The position numbers were made by a program, and so were the translations under genes. The notes beneath the pieces were generated by a model. That model was not told the origin of the DNA and made no database searches. It worked only from the letters and a program-made list of their open reading frames with translations. Positions 44,024 through 56,045 of a DNA stretch of 64,000 nt are shown in pieces. Source of the DNA: Aurifilum marmelostoma (taxonomy: Eukaryota > Ascomycota > Sordariomycetes > Diaporthales > Cryphonectriaceae); contig JAMXSV010000007.1 in NCBI GenBank assembly GCA_027559495.1, positions 124,001 through 188,000 on the forward strand. The letters are read 5' to 3'. Within the stretch, counting starts at the first letter, position 1, and each line of letters starts with the position of its first letter.

Positions 44024-47000
44024 ATGTCCTCTGGATCACCGACAGCGCCTCCCAGCACATCTGGTTCCGGCACCGAGAATGCACCGCCCGCCCCTCTCCC
44101 ACCGACTCCCCATCCTCGAGCGACCTCGACTCCGGAACTCGACCTGCCCAAGCTGCAATCTCTCCCCGCCGAACAGCAGGACCTTTTTCTTCTGACTTTC
44201 GTGTCTACCTTGACCAAGCATGTCCTTTCTCTCTCTGCAGACGACTGCACCGCCCAGCAGTTCTACTTGAAGCGCGAGATCTTCCAGATCATCAATCTTC
44301 CCTCGCCCGCACCCTCGCGTGTGGTGCGGAACAGCCTGGGACGGTGCGCTGCACACATTTTTGGCAACGGAGACCGGAAGCTCCTGCTCGAGACGATCAA
44401 TGATCTGGTGGCAATCATAACAGCTGGCAAGTCCAAGACTGAGGGCGAGTCTCGTGCTAGACATGCTGCTGTCGTGTGTCTGGGCGATGTCTTCGGTGCC
44501 GCAGGCGACAGTGCCATCAGCTACCACCAGCTGGCCTGCACGGTGCTGGTGAAGCTGCTCAAGAGCTTGTCGAGCCACGCCGGCCTGCGCGCCGCTTGCT
44601 TCACGGCCCTGGGCAAGATCGCGCGGATGGTGGGGCAGATGCTGGACGACAGCATTGCCAGGGACATCTGGAAGCAGGGTCGGAATCATGCTTCTAGCGA
44701 CAAGGGCGCCTTGGTGGTCGTCGCGGCGTGTCGTTGCTTAAGGTCGCTCTTGAGACACACCAACTACTTCAAAAACTCGAGCGACTTCGACAAGATTCAG
44801 ACGGCTACGTTCAAAGCATTCGAGTACGCATCCTCCCAGGCTCGGCGCGCAGCTGCCGAGTGCCTGGCTGAGGCCCTTGTCAGGGGTTACTCGGAGACCG
44901 CGATGGGAGATAGTATCTCAAGTCCTACGGCTGGCAAGAAGCCCAAGCTCAAAACACCAAAGACCCCAAAAACCCCGATGCGCCAATCGATGCCGCCTGG
45001 CGTGCTTGGCGACGAAGATGATGTACCATCGCGACCTGAGAGCCCGGCTTTCATGAAGAGAAATCTGGATCTTTCCCTGTCCTTTGCAGACATTCTGAGG
45101 GTGCTCTCCTATCAGTATGGCAAGCTTGGGACGTCCAACAAGGCCAGATCTGCCATTGGCATTTGCTACTCGACACTCCTGCAGCGGCTGGGCGAGAAGA
45201 CCGTCGAGACAAACTACATCAGGATTGTGGAGAATCTAACTCTCGAGATTCTTGGGAACCCGAACATTACAAACAACCGTTATCGTCTCCTGATATCGCG
45301 TCGTATCGTCGACACGCTACTTCAGGACGTCATTGGCAAGAAGATACTCGGCGAGACAGGGCAGTCCCATGCAGCCAAAGTTCTCATCAACGACGTCCTG
45401 AAGAACTACCCTCAAGCGCTCAAGGAACGACCCGAACCCACCAAGAACATGCTGATCGCTGCCATGGGTGCACTAGGCTCCCTGATGGTCTCTCTTGGGT
45501 CTGCCTCGAATGCATTCGCGGAGGCGGCAAGGGAAGGACTGTTGCAGGTCCTACAGCACCCCAGCTATACTGTCCAAGTGTACACATCAGCATGTCTCAA
45601 GACGTTTGTGCTCAACTGTCCTCAGCAGCTCCTGTCTTGCCTGTCAGTATGCATGAACAGCCTGAGCAGGGAGTTGAGCGTCCTCGGGACTGGTCGCAAT
45701 TCTACCCGGAAATGCGTCGGCTTTGCTCACGGCTTGGCCGCTACGCTGAGTGCAAGTCCATCACGGCCCTTGTACGGCTCCGTCGATATCAACAGCCGGG
45801 TTCTCACGATGGCAACCAACCTGCTGAAATCTAGTGGGAAGCTCGAACTCCGGGTGGCTAGCACACAGATCCAGGTCGCGTGGACCCTGATCGGAGGTCT
45901 CATGTCGCTTGGCCCGAACTTTGTCAAGATACATCTTTCTCAGCTTCTGCTCCTCTGGAAGAATGCCCTCCCAAAGCCTCTTGCCAAAGACAACACCGCG
46001 GCCAGGAATTACCTGGAGGCGTCGTTCCTAGCTCATGTTCGGGACTGCGCGCTCGGGTCAATCTTGGCCTTTCTCGAATTCAACAGTCGTCTGTTGACTG
46101 TTGACGTTTCGAAAAGAATCGCAACCATGCTGCAGAGCACGACTGCCTTCTTGAAGACGCTGCCCAAGAAGAAGACGTCGGACGACATCGCTGAGAGATT
46201 GGCTCCGGCACTGCAGCTTCAAGACATCGAGATGATGGTGCAACGCCGTGTGATGCAATGCTACATCAAGCTGGTGAACACGAGTCCGGCTGGCGGCAGT
46301 GAGGCACTACTTCAATCGAATCTGCTCACACTGGCGATCTCCCTCTTCGCCGATCCCGACAATTACTCGCCAAGCTCTCTGAGCGCGGCTATCGCGAACG
46401 CAGCCGGTACTTTCGACACAATCTGGGATGTTGACGATAATTCAGGCTTTGGAGTCACCGGCATTGTGTCGGGCTTTAGGGTCAAGGAACTGCCTGGGCA
46501 GCATGAGAGCTCAATCGAGCCCTCCCTGACGCAGGATAGCAGTCCCGAGGATACGATGGAGAACGTCATGCTGTCTCCTGTCTGTGGGGCCCTCGAACAT
46601 GATGCTTCAACGCTCTACATCGGCGGCCGAGATGCGTTCAGCTGCTCATCTGATCCACCTGCAACCGAGGTCGTGAACATGGCTATCCAACTGTTCGCAT
46701 TTGCCTTCCCGCTCACCCCAAACAAGGTGCAAGAGAGTATTCTGGAGCAGATCGCCACGTTCATGGCTGCTGGCACTCTAGAGCGGGACAATGCGCGAAG
46801 AGCTGCCATCACAGTCAACGTGGCCGCTGCGTTTCTATCCACGCTGAAGGTCGCTGTCAAGGAGACGCAGTCGCCTTCTGGCGACATCACCAACATGCAA
46901 GTCGAGAAGTTGTTCCAGGACATGATCAGGGGTTTTGTACTGGACACGGATCAGTACGTCCGGAACCTCGGGTACGCAGCTATCGCTCGCATGTGTAATG

Positions 47001-50000
47001 CTTGTGGCAATGCCTTCACGAATACCGAAATCAAGTTTCTTGTCGACACCATCGTCGTCAACAGGGAGCCGAGTGCAAGAGCAGGGTGTGCTATGGCATT
47101 GGGGTGCATTCAGGCAAAGGTTGGCGGCATGGCGGCCGGATACCACCTCAAGACCATTCTCGGCATCCTCATGTCTCTTTGCAACGACCCGCACCCGACT
47201 GTGCATTTCTGGGCGCTGGAGGCGCTGGCGCGCGCTGCTGATGCTGCAGGCCTAGGGTTCTCTCAGTACGTCTCAGGCACTCTGGGAATGCTTGCTCAGC
47301 TTTACACGTCTGATATGCATAACTCGGAGATTGCCTCTGCTGTCTCAATGAACCTGGAGCTGGAGCTCTCCACCACCGCCAGCATAGCGCGGTGTGTAGA
47401 CTCACTGATCAACGTCCTCGGGCCAGACCTACAAGACATTACAAAGTCAAGGGAGTTGATCTTCACTCTTGTCGGGTATTTCCAGTCAGAAGATGACATG
47501 CAGGTGCAGAACGCCAGCCTGGGCTGTCTGGAACATTTGTCACTGTACGCGCCAGGACACATGCACTTTGCGGACTATGTTAGACTGCTGCAGAGGTATC
47601 TCAAGTCGGACCACCCAACACTTCGAGATGTGGCTATCGATGGCCTGTACAACATTATGAAGAGGAATTCCTACGATGTTATTGAAGCTGCCGATCCAGG
47701 TTTCGAGGAGGACTTGTGGCTCGCACTCGACAGAAATCCGGAGCACGAAGGTGTCCGCAACATCATACAGAATTGGATGCGTCAGACGTGTCTGACAGAT
47801 ACCGCAGAGTGGCTACAGAGGTTCCAGGCGGTGCTGAAGATGACGAGACCCAAAGTCGTCGCTGATGTCGATACCGGACCCAAGAAGGCTGCTGCTGTCG
47901 TGGATCTTCAAGACGAAGAGGTCGCGGGTTTCGCGGCCGCTGGTGGAGTTGCCAAGGACGAGAAGGAGGGCGGATCAGGCTCTGATGTTGAGCCTCTCCG
48001 GTGGCAGGTCATTGCATTCGCCATGAGTCTCTTGTACGAGATCTTCACTCTTGTCAACAAAGATGTCGTGACGAATGGCGAATCACCGGCTCAGCTCGCG
48101 CTTCAGACCAGGGTCGCCGATGTTGTGCGCATGGCATTCTCTGCCTCGACGTCTGGCGTTCTCGAGCAGAGGATATGGGGTCTCAAGATCATCGGTGCCG
48201 TCTTGAAGATGTTCGGCAAGACTCCTGATCCGGATTTCGACGAAGCCATGCTGCTCGAGCAGTATCAGGCTCAGATCAGCTCGGCGCTCACACCTGCGTT
48301 CGCAGCCGACTCCTCGCCTGAGCTGGCTTCAGAGGCCGTCAACGTGTGCGCGGCCTTCATCGCCACCGGCATTGTCACAGATGTCGACCGTATGGGCAGG
48401 ATCCTCAAGACCCTCGTGACAGCTCTGGAGAATTTCTCTACGCAAAATGACAACGCAGGCATTGGTGATCTGAAGGGCCTGAGCTCGAACGCACAGGTCA
48501 TGGTCAAGATGGCCGTCTTCTCGGCCTGGGCTGAACTGCAGGTCGCGAGTACTGAACAAGCCTACCTGCTCGACGTCTTGAAGCCATATATCGGCAAGCT
48601 CACCCCGCTGTGGCTCGAATCCCTTAGGGACTTTGCGCAGCTGAGGTTTGAGCCAGACATCACCATGACCTTGGGGCCACCATCATTGTCCGGCAGTCTG
48701 GACACCATCTACGCGGCGCTCAACCGTGAGACGCTGCTCAAATTCTATCAGGACTCTTGGCTCAAACTCGTCGACGCCATTGCCAGCTTGATCGGACAAG
48801 ACAGCGAGTTTGTGTTTGATGCTCTGGACGGAAAAGAGAATTCGGGAAACACGCCGAATGGTCACTCTAAGGGCTCCATCAACTATCGGGATGAGCCCTT
48901 GGCCTTCTTCTTCGTCCTCTTCGGCATCGCCTTCGAGGCACTTGCGGCGAAACCGGGTCAGGCGGACTCTCTTGCCAGCCACGAGCAGACACTTGAGATC
49001 CTGCAGGCTCTCAAGAAGATCCTGCACCCGAGCGTCTCGGGGCATGCCATCTATAGAGATGCGGTATTCGCCGAGAGCATGGACCTGCTGGACCGGCTTG
49101 TCCTGACAGAAGGTCTCGACGTTCAAGGCGTCATTGTGGACATCGCCAGGGCACTCTGCGTCGAGCATCCCGCTGCCAGAAAGCCCACGGAGCCTGACAA
49201 TGGAGAATTGTCCGAGGACGTGGACCAGCTCTTTGAACTCACGAGGATCATTGTGCTGGTGCTGGCTGGGCTGCTACCGAATCTTACTGAGGCAAACCAA
49301 CCTGTCCGGCATATCTTGACTGAGGAGGCCATTCTTCTCGTCCGGACATCTCTGAACAGCCTGGTAGATGCGGCCGAGGTCTTCCCAGCAGTTATCAAGA
49401 CGGACCTACATGCATGCATCATTCACATATTTGCTACGATCCTGGCTACACCATCCTGCCAGGAAGTCATCGTGCCACAGGCACTGCCAACCCTCAAGCG
49501 CTTCATCGCAACTATGGCCGGGCCGAGAGAAGGCAACAGCGGGCCGATGGATGTGCAGCTGCAAGGCTGCCTCAGACGCTTCCTCTCAATCTATCTACAT
49601 GGACAGAAGCGGGAAAAGCCGACCGACCTTCAAAACGTCAAGAACAGTCTTTTGGCCATCACGATCCTATTCACGGGCGGGCAGAACCACCTTACTGCCA
49701 ATGATCCCATAGTGACCAAGTTCCTTGAGGAATTGGTCGACTGCCTCTCGGATCGCATGGTATGTTATTCTCAATGCAGCGATGCCCCCGCGTATGCTAA
49801 TGATACTAATCGATGTGGGTAGACCGCCAAGATCGCCGCCAACTGTGTCCGCTCGCTGCTCTTGCAGTCCAAGCCCACAGTGGCCGACGAGACTATCGCG
49901 CGCTTCCTCCTACCGCGACTTATCACTTTCGTCACCAATACTGAACCCGAGGACCCCGAGCAGGCACGCGCTCTTATCGCCCACACCCTCACCCAATACG

Positions 50001-50320
50001 TCGCCGTCATGTCAAAAGACCACCAAGCCATCGCCATGTCGCTTGTCATGCCCACCTTGCTGTCTCGCGCCGCAAGCGAGGGCGGCTCGGGCGGCGTCGA
50101 AGGGATGAACATCTATCGCGAGACCAGTGCACGGCTGCTGGAGCTGGCGTCGGCCGACCAGGCGAGCTTCAGAGGCGTGGTGGCGGGGCTCAGCGAGGGC
50201 CAGAAGGCGTTCATGGAAGAGGTGATCAAGAGCGGACGGCAGAGCGAAAACGTGAGCAAGGATGCGGACGCGGACAGCGGGCAGCCGACTATTGCTCTCA
50301 AGATGAATTTTGGAATTTAG
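44024..50320 (+). CDS. LAA1: LAA1/HEATR5-like large AP-1 accessory protein
   Basis: Two exons, 44024-49759 and 49823-50320 (63-bp intron with GTATGT, a TACTAAT branch site and TAG), 2077 residues. It is an alpha-helical HEAT-repeat protein along its whole length. The start is Ser/Pro-rich, then LPKLQSLPAEQQDLFLLTFV. Family-like blocks include ARHAAVVCLGDVFGAAGDS, ARRAAAECLAEALVRGYSE, REPSARAGCAMALGCIQAKV and HPTVHFWALEALARAADAAG. A Lys/Thr/Pro-rich insertion lies near residues 300-330. Yeast Laa1 and animal HEATR5 bind AP-1 and promote clathrin-adaptor recruitment at the trans-Golgi and endosomes. The length agrees with the family (about 2000), and there is no frame damage in more than 6 kb, unlike several neighbours. 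Confidence 0.92.
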
Positions 50321-50564
50321 ATGAGCCACAACGCTCACAATAGCTTACAACCGATATGTGACAAGACGCAGGCATTATCAAGAAGACAAAAGATAGATAT
50401 AGATGCATTGGAATGACAAGATGTGAGCAAAGAAACAAATGATAGCCGCGAGCAGGTTCGTCAAGTGTTGTTGTCCAACAGTCTACACGAGATGCATCAT
50501 GAATTTGGGGGGGGAGAAGTTGAAGCTGTACAGTATGCTATTGGGCAGGGTATCTGTATATATC

Positions 50565-50570
<6 letters not shown>

Positions 50571-50596
<26 letters not shown>
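50571..50596. repeat. TA dinucleotide repeat in a convergent 3' spacer
   Basis: Thirteen TA units in the 283-bp gap between the LAA1 and FMP32-like stop codons. Such tracts fit 3' end formation signals on both strands; that use is inference. Confidence 0.9.
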
Positions 50597-50603
50597 AACC
50601 TCT

Positions 50604-51551
50604 CTAATTTGCTGCCAGAATCTCCGCGGCGTCAGGGGCGAGGGCTCTATCTATCTTGCCACCGCTCTTCCTGACGACCTCGCTCTCCTCCTTCTCCTTC
50701 TGCGCCTCCCCTCTGGCTCTCATGCGAGATGTAGCTGCTGTACCGCAGAATGCCGAGGGAGAAGGTGACCATGAAGATGATGCCGGCTACTGCCCGGCGC
50801 GTCACCACCCACCGGACGGCCTCGATCTCGGATTTGGAGTCGCTGTTGAGGGTTACGCTGATCTTGTAGGCTATTTGTTGGATCTGTTTGTTGTGTGCAC
50901 ACACATGTCAGCATATGGGAATGCTCCATCCACAGAGAAAAAGAAGGGGGGGAGGGGGGGGGGCCTACAGCGCCCTCAGCCTTCTTCTGCTCTTCCCTCA
51001 CGGCCATCTTGCGATCATTGAACATGCCCCTGACGTTATCGTTGAGCGTGAGCAGCTCCTGGTTCATGACCTGGGTGGTGTTGTCGACCTCATGCTGCAG
51101 CACAGTCCTCTGCTGCCTGAGGGCCTCGTCGGCAATGCGCCTGTTGTTCATCACCTCGGTGGACAGCTCAGCGCACGCGGCGCGGAACAGGTACGTCTCG
51201 TTCTCGACGTCGCTCTTGGAGATCAGGCCGCCCTGGGCGACGTCCAGGTTCTGCGCCAGCAGGGCGCGCACGGCCTTCATGGCGGTGATGGCCTGTGCCT
51301 GCGTGTACCCGTTCTGCTCGAGCTGCTTCACCAGCGAGTAGCTGTCAAAGTGGTGCACGTAGGGGGGCGGCGTGAGGTGCGGTGGCTTCTCCTCCTTGGG
51401 CACGTTCTCGGGCGGGGGCATGTGCAGAACGGCGTCCATGGGACCCGTGGCGCGCTTCTTCTTGGGCGCACCGCTGCCGTCCTGACCAGTCCCAGCAGCT
51501 GCGGTGGAGTCTTGTTCCTCCTCTCCCTCCTGCTCCTGCTCCTTGTTCTTT

Positions 51552-51589
<38 letters not shown>

Positions 51590-52081
51590 ATTGTTGTTCT
51601 CGTTCCTGCTCTTCCTCTCGGACGAAGACACGCCGGGCGAGCTTAGGGTCTCGTTGAGGGCGTCGGCGGCCGGGTCGAGGGCCTTGGCGGCGTTCTTGCG
51701 CTGCTCGGCCGTGCTGTCCCTCGCGTCTGGAGGAGGCAGCGGGATGACACTGCCGTCGTCCTGCATCTGCGACTCGAGCGCTGGCGCGGGCTGCACGGTA
51801 CCCAGGGGCTTGGGCTCTATGCCCTTGCCCACGCGCGGGCCGAAGCTGCCCTTGCTGGTGGTGCTGGAGGTGCCAAAGGTCGCATGCTGGTGGGGTATCG
51901 TCGACGGTTGGACGAGAGGGGAGAAGGTGGAGGAAGAAGAGGAGGAGGAAGAGGGAGGGCACCTCCTCGGCCGGACCCTGTGACAGCAGCGGCTGGCGGT
52001 CCTGCGTGCTCCTGTTGCGGTCGAAGACGCCGAGCGCCGGAACAGCGTGGGGTAGAGGAAGGTCAGCCTCTGTGTTGGCAT
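50604..52081 (-). CDS. FMP32/MCUR1-type (DUF1640, CCDC90) mitochondrial coiled-coil protein, frame broken near the end
   Basis: Two exons on the minus strand: 52081-50969 (371 codons) and 50883-50604. The start MPTQRLTFLYPTLFRRSASS is a mitochondrial presequence. A long low-complexity stretch follows, with poly-Ser encoded by a CTG tract near 51557-51588. The conserved core is HHFDSYSLVKQLEQNGYTQA, then AVRALLAQNLDVAQGGLISK, a coiled coil (RQQRTVLQHEVDNTTQVMNQ), IQQIAYKISVTLNSDSKSEI and a C-terminal membrane segment (AGIIFMVTFSLGILRYSSYI). After SHESQR the frame leaves the family pattern and stops at 50647. One C less in the CCCC at 50708-50711 (plus strand) gives the usual ending DAAEILAAN with a stop at 50604 and 463 residues. 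Relatives sit in the inner membrane and are linked to cytochrome oxidase assembly or calcium uptake. Confidence 0.87.
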
Positions 52082-53057
52082 GGCGGGCGGTCGGTGAGGA
52101 GGGAAGGCTGTGGGAGCGGGCGTGTAGCTATGCCATGGACGACGTCTGCTCTGGGAGAGGGGAAGAGAGGAAGCGAGGGGGGAGGAGTTTTGTTGAGGGT
52201 GTGTTCAAGCCAAGCAGGACATCCACCAGCTACTGACAGGCCAAATAAATGCTCAATTCAAAGTTTTGGCGCATCGCACGTGGCACTGCCGTGGCCCAGA
52301 GAGACTACATCCCGGCGCTGTGTACACCTGTAGCTCCAGGGGACCCTAGGCCTAGAACTGGGCACTGTGGGCCCAAGTAAAAGAGAGACAGTGGGGGTCG
52401 ACAAGGGAGAGGCATAAGCCAAGCATGGGGGGGTAAGGAGGGGTTGGTTGGGGGGGGGGGTTGTTGGGCGGCAATTGGCCACCAACTATACTATATTTGT
52501 GACCTGGCCATCCCTGCTGTGGAATTTACAGCACGCTGCAGACCCTGATAGTGAACCTGCAGGTATGACGATTTGGAGAAATACTCTTTGGCCCATAGTA
52601 CGTACACGTCGTCTGTTCTTCCATCCCACTTTCACCACCAAAAAAGAAAAAGAAAAAAAAAACATTCAACCTCTCTTTCTCTCCCTGCTAACTACGAAGA
52701 TCCGGTCATACGCTAGATTACTCCCCTGGCAGCAGCTGCACCAGCATCCTGAGTAGTCTTTGGACTTACATTATCCTCCTGACCATTGCAGCTACAACAT
52801 TACAAGCCTGCAGGCCCGCCCCTGTACCGGCCACCCCGAGAGTCGACGATCTCCTCTTCCGCAGCGACGAGTGGCTCTCGAGATTCGCAGGATAGGCCTC
52901 TCGACGCCGATTTATACAGGAGAGGCGGGTAGCAGAACAGAGTGTCGGTTCAGGTTTCTTTGCCCTCTTTCTCGGGCACAGCAGCCCAGAAACTACCCAC
53001 AACTATGGATTGGCTGCGGCAACGGCGACTGTGCTCTTGAGAACCGAGCCCGCGACG
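52082..53057. promoter_or_regulatory. 1 kb divergent region between the FMP32-like and SUN-like genes
   Basis: Head-to-head spacer with G runs near 52425-52463 and an A-rich stretch near 52640-52662. An 11-codon upstream ORF lies at its right end. No other gene seen. Confidence 0.5.
53005..53040 (+). other. Short upstream ORF in the leader of the SUN-like gene
   Basis: ATG at 53005, then ten sense codons and TGA at 53038-53040, ending 17 bases before the main ATG in a different frame. If it lies in the transcript, scanning ribosomes meet it first. Whether it is transcribed is unknown. Confidence 0.4.
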
Positions 53058-56045
53058 ATGCGATCCGTTTCCTCGGGCCTCCTGGCCCTGGCGCTCGGCG
53101 TACAGGGCTTCTCCAGCCAGGCACAAGAGCCTGCTGCCTCCTCGCCCTCTCCAGAAGTGTGCGAGTCCAAGACCATCAACTACATCACGCACACCCTCCC
53201 GCAGCAGTGCCTGCGGACCAACTGGTCCTCCTCGAACTCGACCACGCAGGACGCCACGACGAGCACTACCGCCAGCACAGTACCACCAGCCCAGACCGCG
53301 TCAAGGACAGAACTTGCCGCATCTGGTGAGACTGCCGCACAGGCAGGATCATCCCAGGCACAGGGCGGGAGAGGAGAAAAGAAAGATGATGTGCTGGGCG
53401 ACGCCAAGGGGGCCAGGGAAAGGGTCGATGATGCCGAGGACCTGGCCACGAGCTCATTCATGTCCTTTGAGGAGTGGAAAGCCATGATGCTACAGAAGTC
53501 CGGTCAGGATCCAGCCGATCTGAAGGGGAGAAAGTACCAGGAGGGCCGGGACGGTGCTGCTGAGATGGGCCCTAACGACGGGCTAGACAGCTGGGGCGAC
53601 GACGGCGAGATCGCCCTGGACTTTGACGCCCTCTCTGGAAAGATCTCCGAGATGGCTGCTACTGCTGGCGTCAAGAGCGTCAGTGCCTCTATCGACGCCT
53701 CGAGTGCCGAGACCCCGGAGCCGGCAGTCTATGGCGACGGCGTGGCTCACTATCGCAGGCCCAAAGATGCCGGCATCACCTGCAAGGAGAGGTTCTCATA
53801 TTCGTCTTTCGACGGAGGTGCCACCGTCCTCAAGACAAGCCCCGGTGCTAAGAACGCCAAAGCCATCTTGGTGGAGAACAAGGACTCGTACATGCTGTTC
53901 ACGTGTTCCCAGGAGAACAAGTTCGTCATCGTCGAGCTCAGCGAGGATATCCTCGTGGACACCGTCGTTCTGGCCAACTTTGAGTTCTTCTCCAGCATGA
54001 TACGCAGCTTTCGTGTCAGCGTGAGCGACAAGTATCCTGTCAAGGTGGAAAAGTGGAAAGACGTCGGCACATTCCAGGCAAGGAATTCCAGGGACATACA
54101 GGCTTTCCTCATCGACAACCCCAAGATCTGGGCCAAGTACATCCGCATCGAGTTCTTGTCACACTACGGCAACGAGTACTATTGTCCTGTATCGCTGCTG
54201 CGCGTGCACGGCACTCGTATGTTGGACTCGTGGAAGGAAGCGGAGGCCGGCGCTGACGACGACGAGCCAGCCGAGACCGCCAGCGCTGCAGAGGCCGTAC
54301 CAGAACATGAGCTCCCGCAGGAGAACATCATGGCAGCAGATCCGGAGGCGACAAGTACTGCGGATGAAACAGTGGCCCAGCCCTCACCGAATGCGTCTAT
54401 TGGCGACTACGGGTACTCGCCCTGGTACGCCCCCCTCTACAACGAGCCGTTTCTCCAGACCTGTGGAATCGGCACACCTACCATGACGAATACTGTTGCG
54501 CTGTCCCCACCAGCGCATGCGGTAAACGACAGCTCGCCTCCAGTCGGGCCAGTCCCGAGCACCACGGAGAGCAAAGAGGCGGCAACCCAGACAGATACAG
54601 CACTATCTTCTTCTACAAGTAGTGTTGTAGACCGGTCGACAGGTGGTTCTTCCACGTCTGCCGATACAGCGACAAGCATCTCGTCTCTTTCCAGTTCAAT
54701 ACCTACAACAGCAGCAAGCACCGATGGCACTGGGAACAAGACACAGTCCCTTCAGCCAACGGTCAAATCCTCAATGACCCCACCCAAGCCACCATCATCA
54801 CCAGGCTCCAAAGTCGGCGGTGATCCTTCTTTCAAGTCCTCTTCGAGACAATCTACCCACGGCAGTCAGAACAAGACGGCCACCGGCACATCCTCCTCTG
54901 CCAACGCTTCTCCCACCGTTCAGGAGTCTTTCTTCAAGTCCATATCCAAGCGCCTCCAGTTCCTCGAATCCAACACCACCCTCTCCCTCCAGTACATCGA
55001 AGACCAATCTAGATTCCTCCAGGAGGCCCTGCAAAAGATGGAGCGCCGCCAGATCTCTCGCGTCGACGCCTTTCTCGACAACCTCAACAATACGGTGCTG
55101 TCCGAGCTGCGCTCCGTTCGCCAGCAGTACGACCAGATCTGGCAGTCTACCGTCCTCGCCCTTGAGACGCAGCGCGAGCAGAGCGACCGAGAGATCATCG
55201 CCCTCTCCACGCGGCTCAACCTCCTGGCAGATGAGGTTGTCTTTCAAAAGCGCATGGCCATCTTCCAGTCCGTACTCTTGCTGTGCTGCCTGCTTCTAGT
55301 CCTCATCGGCCGCGGCGTGCTGGGCGGGACCGGCGCCAGCGAGCAGTGGCAAATGACGGCAGCGTCCACATCGCACTTCTTCAACAGCTACCTGGCCTCG
55401 CCACGCTGGCCGCCTGGCTCACCGAGGTCCGTGAGCCGCCAAAACACGCCCACCCAGCAGGGCCGCCGGTCGAGCCTCGGGTCCTTGAAGCGCGGGGGCA
55501 GGGACCTGCATCCAGGCGTCGTCCAGCGTTCTGTCTCGGGTCCCGCCGTGCCGGGCGGGCACGCCGCGGCGTCGTCGCCCACGCGTGTCGTCTCCTCGTC
55601 CTACACCGACAAGATGCTTCCCATGACACCCACGTCCGGCGTGTTCAGCGATGACGAGGACGACGGCAATAGCAGCTTGGTCGCAACCCCACCTCCCTCG
55701 TCATCGATAAGGGGTCCAGCGATACGGGTCGACGAGCCTGCTGACCCCTTTATCAGTCACAGCCCGGACGGGCGCGGCAGCGGGCTGCCAACATCCGACC
55801 AGGACGAAAATAAGTTAGCAGCAGTCGATGCGCCGTCACCTGGAGAGGAGTCCTCGAGCAGCGCATCAACCCTGACGGACGGGCGAGAAACCATGCCCGA
55901 GGACCAACGGTCCAACGGGGATGACGCGGTTGCCGAGGAGGAATACGGCCAAGCCAGCCGGCCGCCCCTGACGAGGTCACCACTATCAGAGCAGGGCGGC
56001 AACTCACGGAAGCCTCTACCGGCGTTACCAGAGGATCCAATATAA
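53058..56045 (+). CDS. SUN-like domain membrane protein (SLP1/osteopotentia type)
   Basis: Single exon of 995 residues. The first in-frame ATG (53058) opens a signal peptide, MRSVSSGLLALALGVQGFSS. The acidic segment with SSFMSFEEWKAMMLQKSG (about residues 130-150) and the SUN-like domain at about residues 234-390 (ERFSYSSFDGGATVLKTSPG, DSYMLFTCSQENKFVIVELS, YIRIEFLSHYGNEYYCPVSL, VHGTRMLD) are the SLP1/OPT arrangement. Ser/Thr-rich linkers follow, then a coiled coil, a membrane segment near residues 731-755 (VLLLCCLLLVLIGRGVLGG) and a disordered cytosolic tail. Yeast Slp1 works with Emp65 in the ER to protect folding proteins from degradation; nuclear-envelope SUN proteins are the alternative but usually have the domain at the C-terminus. 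Confidence 0.88.
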   Translation: MRSVSSGLLALALGVQGFSSQAQEPAASSPSPEVCESKTINYITHTLPQQCLRTNWSSSNSTTQDATTSTTASTVPPAQTASRTELAASGETAAQAGSSQAQGGRGEKKDDVLGDAKGARERVDDAEDLATSSFMSFEEWKAMMLQKSGQDPADLKGRKYQEGRDGAAEMGPNDGLDSWGDDGEIALDFDALSGKISEMAATAGVKSVSASIDASSAETPEPAVYGDGVAHYRRPKDAGITCKERFSYSSFDGGATVLKTSPGAKNAKAILVENKDSYMLFTCSQENKFVIVELSEDILVDTVVLANFEFFSSMIRSFRVSVSDKYPVKVEKWKDVGTFQARNSRDIQAFLIDNPKIWAKYIRIEFLSHYGNEYYCPVSLLRVHGTRMLDSWKEAEAGADDDEPAETASAAEAVPEHELPQENIMAADPEATSTADETVAQPSPNASIGDYGYSPWYAPLYNEPFLQTCGIGTPTMTNTVALSPPAHAVNDSSPPVGPVPSTTESKEAATQTDTALSSSTSSVVDRSTGGSSTSADTATSISSLSSSIPTTAASTDGTGNKTQSLQPTVKSSMTPPKPPSSPGSKVGGDPSFKSSSRQSTHGSQNKTATGTSSSANASPTVQESFFKSISKRLQFLESNTTLSLQYIEDQSRFLQEALQKMERRQISRVDAFLDNLNNTVLSELRSVRQQYDQIWQSTVLALETQREQSDREIIALSTRLNLLADEVVFQKRMAIFQSVLLLCCLLLVLIGRGVLGGTGASEQWQMTAASTSHFFNSYLASPRWPPGSPRSVSRQNTPTQQGRRSSLGSLKRGGRDLHPGVVQRSVSGPAVPGGHAAASSPTRVVSSSYTDKMLPMTPTSGVFSDDEDDGNSSLVATPPPSSSIRGPAIRVDEPADPFISHSPDGRGSGLPTSDQDENKLAAVDAPSPGEESSSSASTLTDGRETMPEDQRSNGDDAVAEEEYGQASRPPLTRSPLSEQGGNSRKPLPALPEDPI

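Noticed and set aside
43757..44102. Poly-Gly, poly-Glu and poly-Arg frames near the LAA1 start
   Set aside because: They arise from the CTC repeat.
21518..50712. Programmed ribosomal frameshifting as a shared mechanism for the five broken genes
   Set aside because: The sites share no slippery sequence or downstream structure that I can see, lie at different places in unrelated genes, and are simply homopolymers; sequence error is simpler.
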